The position numbers and the translations under genes are program-made. 64,000 bases of DNA, from the NCBI GenBank assembly GCA_945865635.1, contig CAMBEP010000014.1, positions 28,266 to 92,265 on the forward strand, given 5' to 3'. Source of the DNA: Candidatus Kuenenia stuttgartensis. GTDB lineage: Bacteria > Planctomycetota > Planctomycetia > Isosphaerales > Isosphaeraceae. Positions 19,923-29,821 of the stretch are shown in pieces. Below the pieces are notes generated by a model. That model searched no databases, was not told the origin of the DNA, and worked only from the letters and a program-made list of their open reading frames with translations. Every line of letters begins with the position of its first letter. Positions within the stretch are counted from its first letter, which is position 1.

Positions 19923-21307
19923 TTGGACAATTCCAAACCGACGGCTTTTTCCATCTCCAGATACGATGCCATAAAAATATCGAGCATGGAATCGATTTCC
20001 TCATCGGTCGAGATCAATGGCGGCAGGAATGTGACAATATCGCCCAGTGGCCTGATCAGCAAGCCGTTGGAACGTGCAATCCGGCACATCTGGGCCGCAG
20101 GTTTTATAAGGGGCTTGAATGCGGTCGGGGCCGCCCGATCTTGCACGAGATCCACACCCACCATCAAGCCTTGCTGACGTATCTCGCCAATAAATCTGCG
20201 GCCTTTCAAATCCTGATCAAACCGCTCTGCGACCCGAGCTGCCTGCCGATTGACATTCTCCAGAATTCCGTCGTGCTCAAATGCATCCAAAACAGCCAAA
20301 GCCACTGCCGAACCCAATGGATTGCCTGTAAATGTGTGGCCATGATAGAATGTTTTCGGGTTGGCCCAATCGCCTCGAAATGCGCTATGGATTTCATTTG
20401 TCGTGAGCGTGGCCGCCATCGGTAAATAGCCACCCGTCAAGCCTTTGGCAAGGCAGAGAAAATCCGGTGCAACGCCTTCACGTTCGCAGGCAAACATCGT
20501 CCCGGTCCGGCCAAAACCGACGGCCACTTCGTCCAGAATCAGCAGCACGCCTCTGCTGCGGCAATGATCCGCCAGCCCCTTGAGCCAGCCTTCAGGCTGC
20601 GTAATCATGCCCGCTGCACCCTGAACAATCGGTTCCACCACCACTGCAGCAAGGCTTTCGGCATGCTCGTCGATCTGTTTTGTGGCTTCGCCCAGGCAAG
20701 CCATTAAGCAATCAGGCTGCCTGAGCCCCAGTGGGCACCGATAACAGTGGGGTGCCGGGGCCCGCAAGGTTTCAAACAATAGAGGCTTGAAAAGGGCATG
20801 AAAGTGGCCGACTCCGCCCACCGAAACATCGCCCAGAGTATCTCCATGATAGGCCCCGGTAAGGGCCAGAAAGCGGGTCCGGCCGGGCTCGGGCAATGCC
20901 TTTTGACAATGATATTGAAATGCCATTTTCAAGGCAATTTCAACTGCCGTCGCCCCATTATCGGAATAAAAGACTCTGTCGAGCCCTTCTGGCGAGATTT
21001 TTGCCAGCCTTTGTGCCAGAAGAATGGCTTTGGGATGAGTCATCCCCAAGAACGTCGAGTGTGCCATCAGCCCAATCTGGTCTGACAAGGCCGAATCAAG
21101 CCTCGGGTGGCGATGCCCAAGGGCTGTACACCAGAGGCTTGAAGTCCCATCAAAATAACGCTTTCCAGCGATATCAAACAGATACACACCCTGACCCGAC
21201 TGTATGATCAGTGGATCTGATGCCTCCCAGTCTGATACGGGCGTAAATGGATGCCAGCAATGAGCTTTGTCAGCCTGAGCCAACATATACGGATCCGCAT
21301 CCATCAT
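19919..21307 (-). CDS. bioA: Adenosylmethionine-8-amino-7-oxononanoate aminotransferase
   Basis: 462 residues, class III PLP aminotransferase. HCWHPFTPVSDWEASDP at residue 17 and YFDGTSSLWCTALGH near 51 are typical BioA sequences. The PLP lysine lies in FLCLAKGLTGGYLPMAA near residue 285, preceded by ILDEVAVGFGRTG. It makes 7,8-diaminopelargonate, the substrate of BioD encoded directly downstream. Its start lies 45 bases after the queF stop on the same strand. bioB and bioF are not in the window. Confidence 0.94.
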   Translation of the reverse strand: MMDADPYMLAQADKAHCWHPFTPVSDWEASDPLIIQSGQGVYLFDIAGKRYFDGTSSLWCTALGHRHPRLDSALSDQIGLMAHSTFLGMTHPKAILLAQRLAKISPEGLDRVFYSDNGATAVEIALKMAFQYHCQKALPEPGRTRFLALTGAYHGDTLGDVSVGGVGHFHALFKPLLFETLRAPAPHCYRCPLGLRQPDCLMACLGEATKQIDEHAESLAAVVVEPIVQGAAGMITQPEGWLKGLADHCRSRGVLLILDEVAVGFGRTGTMFACEREGVAPDFLCLAKGLTGGYLPMAATLTTNEIHSAFRGDWANPKTFYHGHTFTGNPLGSAVALAVLDAFEHDGILENVNRQAARVAERFDQDLKGRRFIGEIRQQGLMVGVDLVQDRAAPTAFKPLIKPAAQMCRIARSNGLLIRPLGDIVTFLPPLISTDEEIDSMLDIFMASYLEMEKAVGLELSK

Positions 21308-21352
21308 GGTATTACCATCTATCTGTCAAGCAATTGGTAATTCGACCAGATT

Positions 21353-21700
21353 TCAATGGCTAGGGCCTGAATATCTTACAGTGATCTTGGAAGTGACACC
21401 GCCTCGGGCATTGAAATGGCCGATCACTGTCATTTGCCGGGGCTTGCTGGCAGCCACCAGGTCATTCAGAATCGTGTTGATCGAGTGCTCGTAAAAAATG
21501 CCCCTGTCGCGAAAGCTGAAGAGATAATATTTCAGGCTTTTCAGCTCAATCACATGCTGATCAGGCACGTAATGGATCACAATCGTGGCAAAATCAGGTT
21601 GCCCAGTCTTGGGGCACACGGCCGTAAATTCCGGGCACGTGTGTTCCACTTCGTAATCGCGGTCGGGAAATTGGTTCGGGAAGCATTCCAGTTTGAGCAT
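21353..21700 (-). CDS. queF: NADPH-dependent 7-cyano-7-deazaguanine reductase QueF
   Basis: 115 residues, the short unimodular QueF type. FTAVCPKTGQPDFATI near residue 25 holds the nucleophilic Cys and active-site Asp, and VIELKSLKYYLFSFRD near 50 is the family signature with the substrate-binding Glu. It reduces preQ0 to preQ1 in queuosine biosynthesis. It sits just upstream of bioA on the same strand, so it may share a transcript with the biotin genes although the pathways differ. Confidence 0.92.
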   Translation of the reverse strand: MLKLECFPNQFPDRDYEVEHTCPEFTAVCPKTGQPDFATIVIHYVPDQHVIELKSLKYYLFSFRDRGIFYEHSINTILNDLVAASKPRQMTVIGHFNARGGVTSKITVRYSGPSH

Positions 21701-21880
21701 CGGAGGTTCTGAAGTCTCGCAGGAGAAAGGATCGGGCGTTTTTTTTCATCCATTCGGCACAATCCCCCCCCTCGCTTCTTCTTTTTTGAGATTGGAGGAA
21801 TGCCGCCATATACAGATCTTACCATAAATCTGGCTGCGGGCGGAATTGAGCATTTTGCTGTCAATTCACCCTGGCCCGGC

Positions 21881-22888
21881 TTAGACCTCGCCGATCCACT
21901 TCTGAAATGACGATTCATCGGCATTCCGGCCGCTCAGGACAATCACAATATCGCCATCACCCGCCAGATCCAATGCCCCTTGCAAGACAGAGGCCGTGGC
22001 AATCGCGCCCGATGGCTCTGTACGGAGCCCGTGTCTCTGATAAATCCACTTCATGGCCTGCTGGGTTCCCAAATCTGTGACGGAAATTGACTCGGACACA
22101 TATTTCTGCAAGATCGGCCAATTCTGCTCGCCCACATCATAGGAAAGCAGCCCATCGCAAATACTTTGGGGCTTCTCCACACGAACCCGTTGGCCAGCCG
22201 CCAGCGACTGCCGAAAGTCGTCGGCCCCAGCCGGTTCCACCCCTATGATCCTCGCTTCTGGAAATCCATCCGCAATGGCCAGGGCATGGCCTGCCATCAA
22301 TCCCCCACCACTGACCTGACAGAAAAAGTGCGACAGCCCGCGGCCCTGACGCCGCAGCTCCTGAACAATCTCCAAACCACCCACACCTGCTCCGGCGATC
22401 ACATGAAGGTCATCGTAAGGCGATGCCTGAACAGCCTTTTGAGTTTCAGTAATCTCGCGGGTCAGACGATCCCGCACGCCTGTCAGGTGATCTGTCAGGA
22501 TGTCGTAGGTACGAATCTCGGCACCAAAGGATCTCGTCAGTTCAAATTTCACCTTGGGCGCTGATTCCGGCATCACTATGATCACGCGCTTGCCATACTG
22601 CTTGCCAGCAAACGAGATACCCGACGCAAAATTGCCCGACGAATGAGCCGCGACCGGCCGATCTCCAATCGCTTCGGCATGCGTATGCATCCAGTATAGG
22701 GCCCCCATAAGCTTATATGAGCCAACGGGTGTCCAGCCGTAATCCTTCAGCCAGACCTGGCGACCCTTTCTCAGGCCAAGCGCTTGCTCCAGAGCATACG
22801 ACCGCACCAGCGGAGCAACAGAAATATGTTGGCGAATCACCGATTCTGCCTGGGCCACATCGTGAATGGTTGCAATTCGAACGGACAT
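21881..22888 (-). CDS. Threonine/serine dehydratase-like PLP enzyme
   Basis: 335 residues, fold-type II PLP enzyme. The cofactor lysine is in TPVGSYKLMGAL near residue 59, AAHSSGNFASGISFAGK near 82 binds the substrate carboxylate, and QVSGGGLMAGHALA near 190 binds the PLP phosphate. Catabolic-type threonine dehydratases have this length and lack the regulatory ACT domain, which is missing here. PVGSYK replaces the more common SFKxRGA, so the substrate may differ (serine, threonine, hydroxyaspartate or diaminopropionate). It is on the same strand as queF, 180 bases upstream of it. Confidence 0.82.
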   Translation of the reverse strand: MSVRIATIHDVAQAESVIRQHISVAPLVRSYALEQALGLRKGRQVWLKDYGWTPVGSYKLMGALYWMHTHAEAIGDRPVAAHSSGNFASGISFAGKQYGKRVIIVMPESAPKVKFELTRSFGAEIRTYDILTDHLTGVRDRLTREITETQKAVQASPYDDLHVIAGAGVGGLEIVQELRRQGRGLSHFFCQVSGGGLMAGHALAIADGFPEARIIGVEPAGADDFRQSLAAGQRVRVEKPQSICDGLLSYDVGEQNWPILQKYVSESISVTDLGTQQAMKWIYQRHGLRTEPSGAIATASVLQGALDLAGDGDIVIVLSGRNADESSFQKWIGEV

Positions 22889-23041
22889 GGGCGAAATTGT
22901 CCTGACAGCATGTGAGAAAAAGACTTTGAAGAATTCCGCAAGGTCTCAATGACCGATGCACCCGGGTAGCTCGTTTCAGGCTGCCCATTGCCTCGTGATT
23001 GACGATTCGAGACTTGATTCCAAGCCATTTTACGAATCGGA

Positions 23042-24166
23042 TCAAGGCCACCGCTGGCGACGTTCCCACCAGGCCTGCGGACGAATCATCCAGGTAATTC
23101 GGCCCAGAAAAACATGCTCGATCGTCATCCAGAGCACTTTGATATCAAGCCAGAACGACCATCGCTGAATGTAGTCCAGGTCATATTGCAATCGCTTCCG
23201 GATACTCGTCCGCCCCCTCCAGCCATGCACCTGGGCCCAGCCAGTCATGCCCACCGGCATGGCGTGCCTGAGGTCATAGTCGGGCAGAATCTCGCGAAAT
23301 TCCTCGACAAAAACCGGCCGCTCCGGACGCGGGCCCACCAGACTCATTTCGCCACGTAATACGTTCCACAATTGTGGCAATTCATCGAGATTGGTTCGCC
23401 TCAAAAAGCTCCCGAACCGGGTGCATCGCGAATCGGCGGAGGTGGCCCAGATCGGGCCTGTTTCGCGTTCCGCATCGCGCTTCATGCTCCGAAACTTCAA
23501 AATCTCAAACGGTCGCCCACCCCGGCCAATCCGGGTCTGGCTGTAAAGAATCGGCCGGCCCGAGCTGATCAGCACGCCAATCGAGATCAGAGCCAGTACT
23601 GGAGAGATCAGGAGCAGGCCCGCCAAGGTGGCTGCAATGTCCAGGCCCCGCTTCAATATGCGTTCCGCTCGCGGGCGTGTGTGAAACAATAAAGCCGCTG
23701 GTGCGGAAAGATGTGCGGCCAGAGAGGCTACCGTCGGGCTGCTTTCAGCGATCCAGACCACACTGACGCCCGCATTCTGAAGCATCGAAATCTGCCGCCT
23801 GATGCGTGTCAAGGAGCCTTCCGCCTGCGTAATCACAATGTGTGTCGGGCGCCTTGATGCAATCAGACGGGGCAAATCCTCAAGCCTGCCTATTACGGGT
23901 ATTGGCTCGCAACCCGGGGAAATCACCACTTGGCGGGTCCGTGCCAGGGGCCCTCTTGATCCTCGGTGGGCTGCGTCTACATAGCCGAGAATCATGGGCG
24001 GAGCAAGGCCGTTTTCGGTCAGGCGAACTCGCCGCGAAGTGTGTCGGGAGTCGGCTCTGGAACCAATGATCAAAACCCGCGCCGGCTCTTCAGGCAAAGG
24101 AACGATCGGCAGATTGAGATCAGAAAATGTCGGATTCAGGGCGGCATTGGTCAATGAGTTTGTCAT
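23042..24166 (-). CDS. Polyprenyl-phosphate sugar-1-phosphate transferase
   Basis: 374 residues from ATG 24166, which is preceded by GGAAGG; an upstream start at 24229 is possible. The first half is a nucleotide-binding-like domain ([17 protein letters not shown]). The C-terminal 200 residues are the bacterial sugar transferase domain: a membrane hairpin ([20 protein letters not shown]), then [32 protein letters not shown] and the [12 protein letters not shown] stretch. Such enzymes start repeat-unit synthesis of exopolysaccharide on a lipid carrier in the membrane. Two further glycosyltransferase genes lie divergently next to it, suggesting a small envelope-glycan locus. Confidence 0.9.
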   Translation of the reverse strand: MTNSLTNAALNPTFSDLNLPIVPLPEEPARVLIIGSRADSRHTSRRVRLTENGLAPPMILGYVDAAHRGSRGPLARTRQVVISPGCEPIPVIGRLEDLPRLIASRRPTHIVITQAEGSLTRIRRQISMLQNAGVSVVWIAESSPTVASLAAHLSAPAALLFHTRPRAERILKRGLDIAATLAGLLLISPVLALISIGVLISSGRPILYSQTRIGRGGRPFEILKFRSMKRDAERETGPIWATSADSRCTRFGSFLRRTNLDELPQLWNVLRGEMSLVGPRPERPVFVEEFREILPDYDLRHAMPVGMTGWAQVHGWRGRTSIRKRLQYDLDYIQRWSFWLDIKVLWMTIEHVFLGRITWMIRPQAWWERRQRWP

Positions 24167-24294
24167 GTTCCACCTTCCGTGGTGCGAATCCCATTCGTTT
24201 TTGTCGAGTTGCGAATCTGTGGATGACAACTCATTGACGAATCTGTTGCGTTCGGTTTTGCTAGAATAAAGTCGATCGCGCCAATCGAGCGGTC

Positions 24295-25344
24295 ATGGCG
24301 GGTCAGGCACAAGCGATTCTGGCAATCAGACAGGCGATCATGAAGGCGATCGGGACTCCACAATTGAGCATTGTGATCGTCAATTACGGCAGTTGGCCGG
24401 ATGTGATCTCCCAAACCGAGGTGATCCAAGCCTCCAGACCATTCCAGGCCGGCCAGCTTGAACTCATCGTGGTCGACAATCATTCGCCCGGCGGCCCGCC
24501 CCCCGACAGGCCCCAAATGCATGGCCTGACATGGCTCGACCTGCCCGACAACGGCGGTTTTGCAGCCGGTGTCAATGCTGGCTGGCAATCTGCCAAAGCC
24601 GGCTGGCTGCTGCTGCTGAACCCTGATGTGAATATCACAGCCAATTTGTTGAGCCAAGTTCTCGCCCTCCTTGACGAGACCCATGCCAGCCACCCTCCAA
24701 AAACCGATATCGGTATCATCGGAATCGGGCTGACCAATCCGGACGGTTCACGCCAGCCTTCCGTGGGGGCGTTCCCGTCTGCACTGCGCGGATTGATGGA
24801 GCTTTTCTTACCACGAACCCGCCGACGTTACCAGATCGTTTCTCCACAAAATTTTGGACCTGTCGATTGGGTCACAGGGGCCTTCTTTCTGGTCCGTACA
24901 GAGCTCATGCAGCAATTGAACGGGTTTGACCAGGATTACTTTCTCTATTTCGAAGAGACGGACTTCTGCCATCGGGCCCGGCTCCGCGGCTGGCGCACCG
25001 GCTTCGAACCCGATCTAAGCGTTTGCCACCAAAAGCCCTTGCAGAATCGAGCCGTTTCCCCTATGATTCGCCTGTGGACCCGCCACAGCCGATTGGTCTA
25101 TTTTCGGAAGAATAGGCCATGGCTTGAGTTCCGCATCATGCTCGCGGTCGTCCGGATCGAATCGGCCATCAAGGCCAGGCTTGCCAGATTTGGCTTGGGC
25201 CTCTATCCGGCAGGCCTCTGGATTGCAATCCACCAATTGACAAGCCGCTTCCTGGAAGGCACAGAACCTCGGGGAACTCTAGCTCGCGACTGGGCCTGGC
25301 AAGTCGTCCAATCATTCCCAGAGAATTGCCCGAATCGGAATTAA
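24295..25344 (+). CDS. Glycosyltransferase family 2 (rhamnosyltransferase-like)
   Basis: 349 residues from ATG 24295; ATG 24340, just before IGTPQLSIVIVNYGSW, is an alternative. The GT-A fold reads LSIVIVNYGSW, LIVVDNHSP, NGGFAAGVNAGW, and LLLLNPDVNIT with the metal-binding region near residue 105. WVTGAFFLVRTELM and YFLYFEETDFCHRARLRGW near 220 match the WbbL-like group. It would add a sugar to a lipid-linked glycan at the cytoplasmic face. It is divergent from the sugar-1-phosphate transferase and 41 bases upstream of the GT39-like gene. Confidence 0.9.
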   Translation: MAGQAQAILAIRQAIMKAIGTPQLSIVIVNYGSWPDVISQTEVIQASRPFQAGQLELIVVDNHSPGGPPPDRPQMHGLTWLDLPDNGGFAAGVNAGWQSAKAGWLLLLNPDVNITANLLSQVLALLDETHASHPPKTDIGIIGIGLTNPDGSRQPSVGAFPSALRGLMELFLPRTRRRYQIVSPQNFGPVDWVTGAFFLVRTELMQQLNGFDQDYFLYFEETDFCHRARLRGWRTGFEPDLSVCHQKPLQNRAVSPMIRLWTRHSRLVYFRKNRPWLEFRIMLAVVRIESAIKARLARFGLGLYPAGLWIAIHQLTSRFLEGTEPRGTLARDWAWQVVQSFPENCPNRN

Positions 25345-25385
25345 CATCAGATCATTTCACGCCGGTTCACGGAGGAGCCACCACA

Positions 25386-26954
25386 ATGAACTTCACAGAA
25401 CATGCCCGCCGCGTGGCTTGCCTGCTCATGGCCGTGACAGCCCTTCTGGTCTGGCGAGTGAGCCGCGCTGAGGTCCTATCAGCCGACGGCCTTCGCTATA
25501 CCTCGCAGGCCAGTAAGATTGCCAATGGCGACTGGCGGGGCGGCCTGGTCGGTTCGGTGGATCACCCAATGTATCCGCTCCAGATTGCTGGCATCTGGAC
25601 CATTGTCGGAATGCCCGACACACCCGTCGGCTGGCAGAATGCCGCTTGGACGGCCTCATTGATTCACGGCATCCTGATCGTCATTCCGCTCTACTGGATC
25701 GGCCGCAACCTGTTCGGCGACCCCGTCGCATGGCTCGGTGTGGTCGCCTTTTACGCTGTCCCACACACCAGCCAGATCCTCGCCGATGCCCTCAGCGAAA
25801 GCACCTTCCTGCACTTCTGGTGCTGGTCCGTTGGATTTGCTCTCGAATTTCTCAAGCGTGGCCGGCCCGGATGGCTACTCGGCGTGGCCGCCTCAGGCGC
25901 CATGGCTTACTGGACAAGGCCAGAAGGGCTCCTGATCTGCATCGCTCTGGGACTCACCATTCTCGTCACTCCACTGCTGCCCAGCACCCGTGTGGACTGG
26001 CCCCGGCTCGGTCAGGTCCTTGCCATGCTGGGCTTGGCAACCGCCATTTTCAGCGTGCCTGTCATTCTCTCACGTGGCAGCATTGCCACCAAGCCCGCCA
26101 TTGCCAAAGTGCTTGGCCTGCAGAAACGGGCCGCAGTACACGCAGTCGAACGCGAGCGACCGCTCGACCCCAATCAGACTGAGCTGGAAACCTGGGCCAT
26201 CGCCTCATCCGCCTTTTATCAATCCACAAAACAGGCCACCACAGGGCTTGGACTGGCTCTGGCCCTAATCGGTTTCATCACCTGGACTCGACCCAATGCC
26301 GCCGCAGCCCGCAGCGGCCTTCTGATCGTGTTTATCCTCAGCCTTGCGGCCGCCGCCCTGATCCGGCTCTATGCCACACAAGGCTACTGCGCACCCCGAC
26401 ACACGCTTGTACCATCCCAGATTCTGCTCATCGGCAGCGGTGCGGGCCTCTACTGGGTCAGCTCCCGATTGATGGGCCTGGTTGCCAAAATAAAACTGGT
26501 CCCAAATGCAATTCAAGCCCAGCCAGGTCCTGCCATCTGGCTCATGATCGCCTCCGTTTGGTGCGTCTCGCAAGCCGATGCCTTCTTGAAGCCCATTGGC
26601 CATGATGCTCTGGGATACAGGCTGGCCGGTGAATACCTTCAGAACGAAATCGGCTCGACAAACGAACCAATCATCGATCTCACGGGCTGGGCCCCCTATT
26701 ACGCCAATCATCCCGGATATACTTTCAAGAACATCAACGACGCCTTCACCAATCAGGACGCTCGTTTCGTAGTGGTTCGAAAATCGCATCTGGTCGGCCC
26801 CTGGGATTATTGCCGCACTATGGAAAAACTCACTCAGGGAGCCACACAAATTGCCACTTTTCCTAAAAATGCCGGCCGCAGGCAATCGCAGGTCATCCTG
26901 TTTGAATTGAATCAGACACTCAGTCGAAATGCTACGGCCACTGTGAATAAATAA
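25386..26954 (+). CDS. Integral membrane glycosyltransferase, GT39/ArnT-like
   Basis: 522 residues from ATG 25386, which has GGAGG about 12 bases upstream. There are about a dozen membrane segments, and the first periplasmic loop reads SADGLRYTSQASKIANGDW, holding the acidic residue expected in GT-C enzymes. Repeated hydrophobic blocks run to residue 410, followed by a soluble C-terminal domain of about 100 residues. Enzymes of this class use polyprenyl-phosphate sugars to modify proteins or lipids outside the membrane. It follows the GT2 gene closely and probably forms an operon with it. Confidence 0.8.
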   Translation: MNFTEHARRVACLLMAVTALLVWRVSRAEVLSADGLRYTSQASKIANGDWRGGLVGSVDHPMYPLQIAGIWTIVGMPDTPVGWQNAAWTASLIHGILIVIPLYWIGRNLFGDPVAWLGVVAFYAVPHTSQILADALSESTFLHFWCWSVGFALEFLKRGRPGWLLGVAASGAMAYWTRPEGLLICIALGLTILVTPLLPSTRVDWPRLGQVLAMLGLATAIFSVPVILSRGSIATKPAIAKVLGLQKRAAVHAVERERPLDPNQTELETWAIASSAFYQSTKQATTGLGLALALIGFITWTRPNAAAARSGLLIVFILSLAAAALIRLYATQGYCAPRHTLVPSQILLIGSGAGLYWVSSRLMGLVAKIKLVPNAIQAQPGPAIWLMIASVWCVSQADAFLKPIGHDALGYRLAGEYLQNEIGSTNEPIIDLTGWAPYYANHPGYTFKNINDAFTNQDARFVVVRKSHLVGPWDYCRTMEKLTQGATQIATFPKNAGRRQSQVILFELNQTLSRNATATVNK

Positions 26955-27395
26955 ATAAATAAAACCGCATGATAAAAACCATGCATGACCCAATATGACA
27001 AAGCCTTAAACCCAGATCTGATTTATCCTCGACAAACTCAGCCTCGCTTGCGAGCCGCATGGGGCACCTGGCGTTTTTCTACCCACATTGAGCCCCGATG
27101 GGCAAAATTGGGGCGACTTGTTGCCGGGGAGCTCTATTCTGAATTGTCCCGTAGGGACTATACTCTTCGCGACCATTAATGACACTTTTTGATCGCGACG
27201 ATGCCGGAGGCGTCGTTCTCGATCAAAACATGTCGTTTATGACCGTGAAGAGTATAACATCGCGCAAGGTATAACGTGTCGTCATCAGCAACTTGTTTTC
27301 CATCAAATCCTGAATGTTATGAGACCAGACCCGGCCCAGGAAATGGGGACGGGTCTGGCTCTTCTCTGCCTGGATTTATTCCAGATGGCCATTTT
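26955..27395. other. Convergent intergenic region with a palindromic element
   Basis: 441 bases between two genes that converge. It holds four tandem AAAT-type units just after the GT39 stop, the 98-bp palindrome listed separately, and a stem GACCAGACCCG / CGGGTCTGG at 27323-27358 that could help terminate either gene. No convincing gene is present. Confidence 0.6.
27159..27256. repeat. 98-bp imperfect palindrome, MITE- or REP-like
   Basis: The ends read TATACTCTTCGCGACCATTA and, on the opposite arm, the near-complement ending GTGAAGAGTATA. The centre is GACGATGCC-GGAG-GCGTCGTT. The first 53 bases recur exactly at 36486-36538, so this is a dispersed element and not a one-off hairpin. Confidence 0.75.
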
Positions 27396-28424
27396 TTATT
27401 GATGCACAATGGCAAGCCCGATACCTTCGCCCATCGGCAAGGCAGAACGTTCGGCAATCTGCTGCCGTCGCTTCACTTCCAATTCCGTAGGCTGATTGAC
27501 TCCCTCAAGAGTCGCCGAATGCTCGATAAAGGCCAGGGTCATGGCCTCAAACTGCTCAATTTCCAACTGCGTTTGATGATTCATATCGCTGTCAATCCTT
27601 AATGCATCGGAAAATGCCTGCGATGGGAACTGATCCAGGACCGCCATGAGCTTGGTCTGGGCCTCTGGCCTGAGCATTTGCATTTCCTGGCGGGCGATCT
27701 GAAAGATTGCCGAACAGGCATTGGCATCGTTCGTTTCAATCGCCTGACTGATCAGGGCTTCCAAAAATCCCGGTTCGGCCAGCCGCCCGACAATTGCCAT
27801 TTGATATTTTGTAATCAGGCTTGGATTCAAAGCCCCCGGCCGGTCGCAGACCAGATCAATCCGCTCCCTCATTTCCGGCGATACCATAAAAGGCTTCATA
27901 TTTTCCAACTGGCGACGAGACCACTCCGCAGCCGCCTGATCATCACGCAACTCCGATTCCTTCAAATATTCAAACAGCTTTTCCATCGATGGTGCTGCAA
28001 CCTGATTGGGGCCGTTTTTGACGTATGTCCTGGCCTCAAATTCCGGAGACCGGTTCGAGATTTGCAACTCCACAAGATTTTTCGTCATAACATTGAGAAT
28101 CTCTCGCTGAAGCTCTTCGGTCGACTTCGCCTTCTTGCGGTTCCTGACCGATTCGGCAAGCTTTTGCGACAATGGCGGTACATGTGCCTTTTGATCCTTC
28201 ACAGTGCGTTCCACCACCTGTTGCATCTCGGCTGCCAATTCCTGAGCCCTCTGCCGGGCCGCCTTGAGTGTCATTTCACCTTCGTTTACCATTTGAATAA
28301 GATCCGACTTGCGCTGGCTGAAGTCTTCCAGTCGCTCTTCAAATTTCTGCTTCACAATCGCTGGCAAACGATTCACAACTGCCGGGTCGATAAACGTCTG
28401 TTTTTGTTGCCGTGGGTCGAGCAT
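27396..28424 (-). CDS. Hypothetical protein, helical
   Basis: 342 residues, no family recognised. It is soluble, highly charged and rich in Gln, Glu, Ala and Leu. Residues 10-125 look like long helices or coiled coil (RQRAQELAAEMQQVVERTVK), and residues 150-300 like helical repeats. There is no signal peptide or cysteine cluster. A second small hypothetical gene lies about 100 bases upstream on the same strand and may be co-transcribed. Confidence 0.65.
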   Translation of the reverse strand: MLDPRQQKQTFIDPAVVNRLPAIVKQKFEERLEDFSQRKSDLIQMVNEGEMTLKAARQRAQELAAEMQQVVERTVKDQKAHVPPLSQKLAESVRNRKKAKSTEELQREILNVMTKNLVELQISNRSPEFEARTYVKNGPNQVAAPSMEKLFEYLKESELRDDQAAAEWSRRQLENMKPFMVSPEMRERIDLVCDRPGALNPSLITKYQMAIVGRLAEPGFLEALISQAIETNDANACSAIFQIARQEMQMLRPEAQTKLMAVLDQFPSQAFSDALRIDSDMNHQTQLEIEQFEAMTLAFIEHSATLEGVNQPTELEVKRRQQIAERSALPMGEGIGLAIVHQ

Positions 28425-28525
28425 CTTCTGATTCTCTTTCTTCTAGGGGTGATCGATTCGCAGATTCTGATTCAATCCAAAAGTGATTTTAATATTCGAC
28501 GAACCGGTTTGCGGCCGGTTTTGAT

Positions 28526-28858
28526 TTAGGACTGCTTCCTGCACGATTCATTCGCCTGCTTGTGAAGCATGTCCAGCATGTGACGCGTGGCGGAGTCGAT
28601 CGCCAGGCAACGTGATTGCCCAAGGGCTTCGACTGTTTCCGGATAATTCGGGCAACTCAGTCGCGCCAGCCAGAAATCATCTTCCTGTGGGTACCAGCTC
28701 AACAGCCATTTCACCCGACCATATTCCATTCGCATTTTCGCAGCCCGGGAGATATCCACATCCTCCATCACCTCCGAAAATGGCCGGCCTTTCTTGGCCG
28801 TTTTGACTGCTGCGGGTTCACTCGACTCATTAGGTGATATTGACATGCTTTTGTCCAT
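28526..28858 (-). CDS. Small hypothetical protein
   Basis: 110 residues from ATG 28858 (MDKSMSISPNESS); a longer open frame reaches back to 29002 but its extra part looks random. The N-terminal 35 residues are polar and the rest is compact, with WLLSWYPQEDDFWLARLSCP near residue 57. No family was recognised. It is on the same strand as, and upstream of, the 342-residue hypothetical gene. Confidence 0.55.
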   Translation of the reverse strand: MDKSMSISPNESSEPAAVKTAKKGRPFSEVMEDVDISRAAKMRMEYGRVKWLLSWYPQEDDFWLARLSCPNYPETVEALGQSRCLAIDSATRHMLDMLHKQANESCRKQS

Positions 28859-29202
28859 TTTTGATGTATTTCGATGATGCGACTGATTTGCAACTCGCCA
28901 GGCATTGGATCCACATGACTCATGCATCCGTACTATCCAGACTTGAATTCCATGGATCGATGCTCCAGAACTTTCCAATCCGATTCCACGATCCCGATTC
29001 AACGGTCAGGCAAACTTTCTCGAATGTCCCGATTCCATAAAACAACCACTTTTCTCACACATATCCCGATCTTTCCAACCGTCCCCAGAGCTTTTCCACT
29101 ACATCAATCAGCCCGATTTTTGATATCATGGTTTTAACATTCTGTTCCATTCGCTTTTGGACGAGGTCGCAGCTTTCGTGATCCGCCAGGTGATTTGACG
29201 AC

Positions 29203-29742
29203 GTGACCGCGAGAAATATGATGGCCGAATCCGTTCAAAACCCAGAAGAAACAAGCCTTGAAGCCTCAAGCAATGCGAACAGGCCCAACCCGCTTGTTCC
29301 CGCCCGGATGCGCGGCATCGCCGGCTCGCAGGACCCTGCCCAACTCTCGGCCGTGGCCCGCGCCAACCCCGCCCGACTCCTCAAAGCCTATGAATTGGCC
29401 CGCCTGGCCGCTCAGCTATCCCAGGACAACAAAGCTCAGGACATCCTCCTGCTCGACATGCGCAAGCTCACCAGTCTGGTCGACTTCTTTGTCGTTGTCA
29501 CCGTGCCCAGCCGCCGTCAGGCAAGCGCAATCGCCGGCCAGATCGAACTTGAAATGAAAAAACTCAAAGAATCCAAACTCAGCCTCGAAGAATCCGACAC
29601 GGGCCGATGGACCCTCCTCGACTTCGGCGATGTCGTCATTCACCTCTTCTCGCCCGAAGGCCGCGATTTCTACAACCTCGAAGATGTCTGGGGCGATGCA
29701 CCAAGGCTCGACTGGAAAGATGCCAACCTCAAAATCAACTGA
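29203..29742 (+). CDS. rsfS: Ribosomal silencing factor RsfS (Iojap-like)
   Basis: 179 residues from GTG 29203, which has AGGTGA nine bases upstream; ATG 29218 is an alternative. Residues 55-165 are the RsfS domain: DILLLDMRKLTSLVDFFVVV, then GRWTLLDFGDVVIHLFSPEGRDFYNLEDVWG (typical C-terminal signature). The first 55 residues are a low-complexity extension not usual in the family. RsfS binds ribosomal protein L14 and blocks subunit joining when nutrients are scarce. argS follows 79 bases downstream. Confidence 0.9.
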   Translation: MTARNMMAESVQNPEETSLEASSNANRPNPLVPARMRGIAGSQDPAQLSAVARANPARLLKAYELARLAAQLSQDNKAQDILLLDMRKLTSLVDFFVVVTVPSRRQASAIAGQIELEMKKLKESKLSLEESDTGRWTLLDFGDVVIHLFSPEGRDFYNLEDVWGDAPRLDWKDANLKIN

Positions 29743-29821
29743 ATCCTACTCTCCACTTGCACTCACTCCAAAACCCGAACTTCGTCCGCCTCAGCAGACC
29801 CTCCCGGACCCGACTACGACC

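Noticed and set aside
26985..27179. 64-codon plus-strand open frame after the GT39-like gene
   Set aside because: No ribosome binding site or family likeness, and it runs into the 98-bp palindromic repeat.
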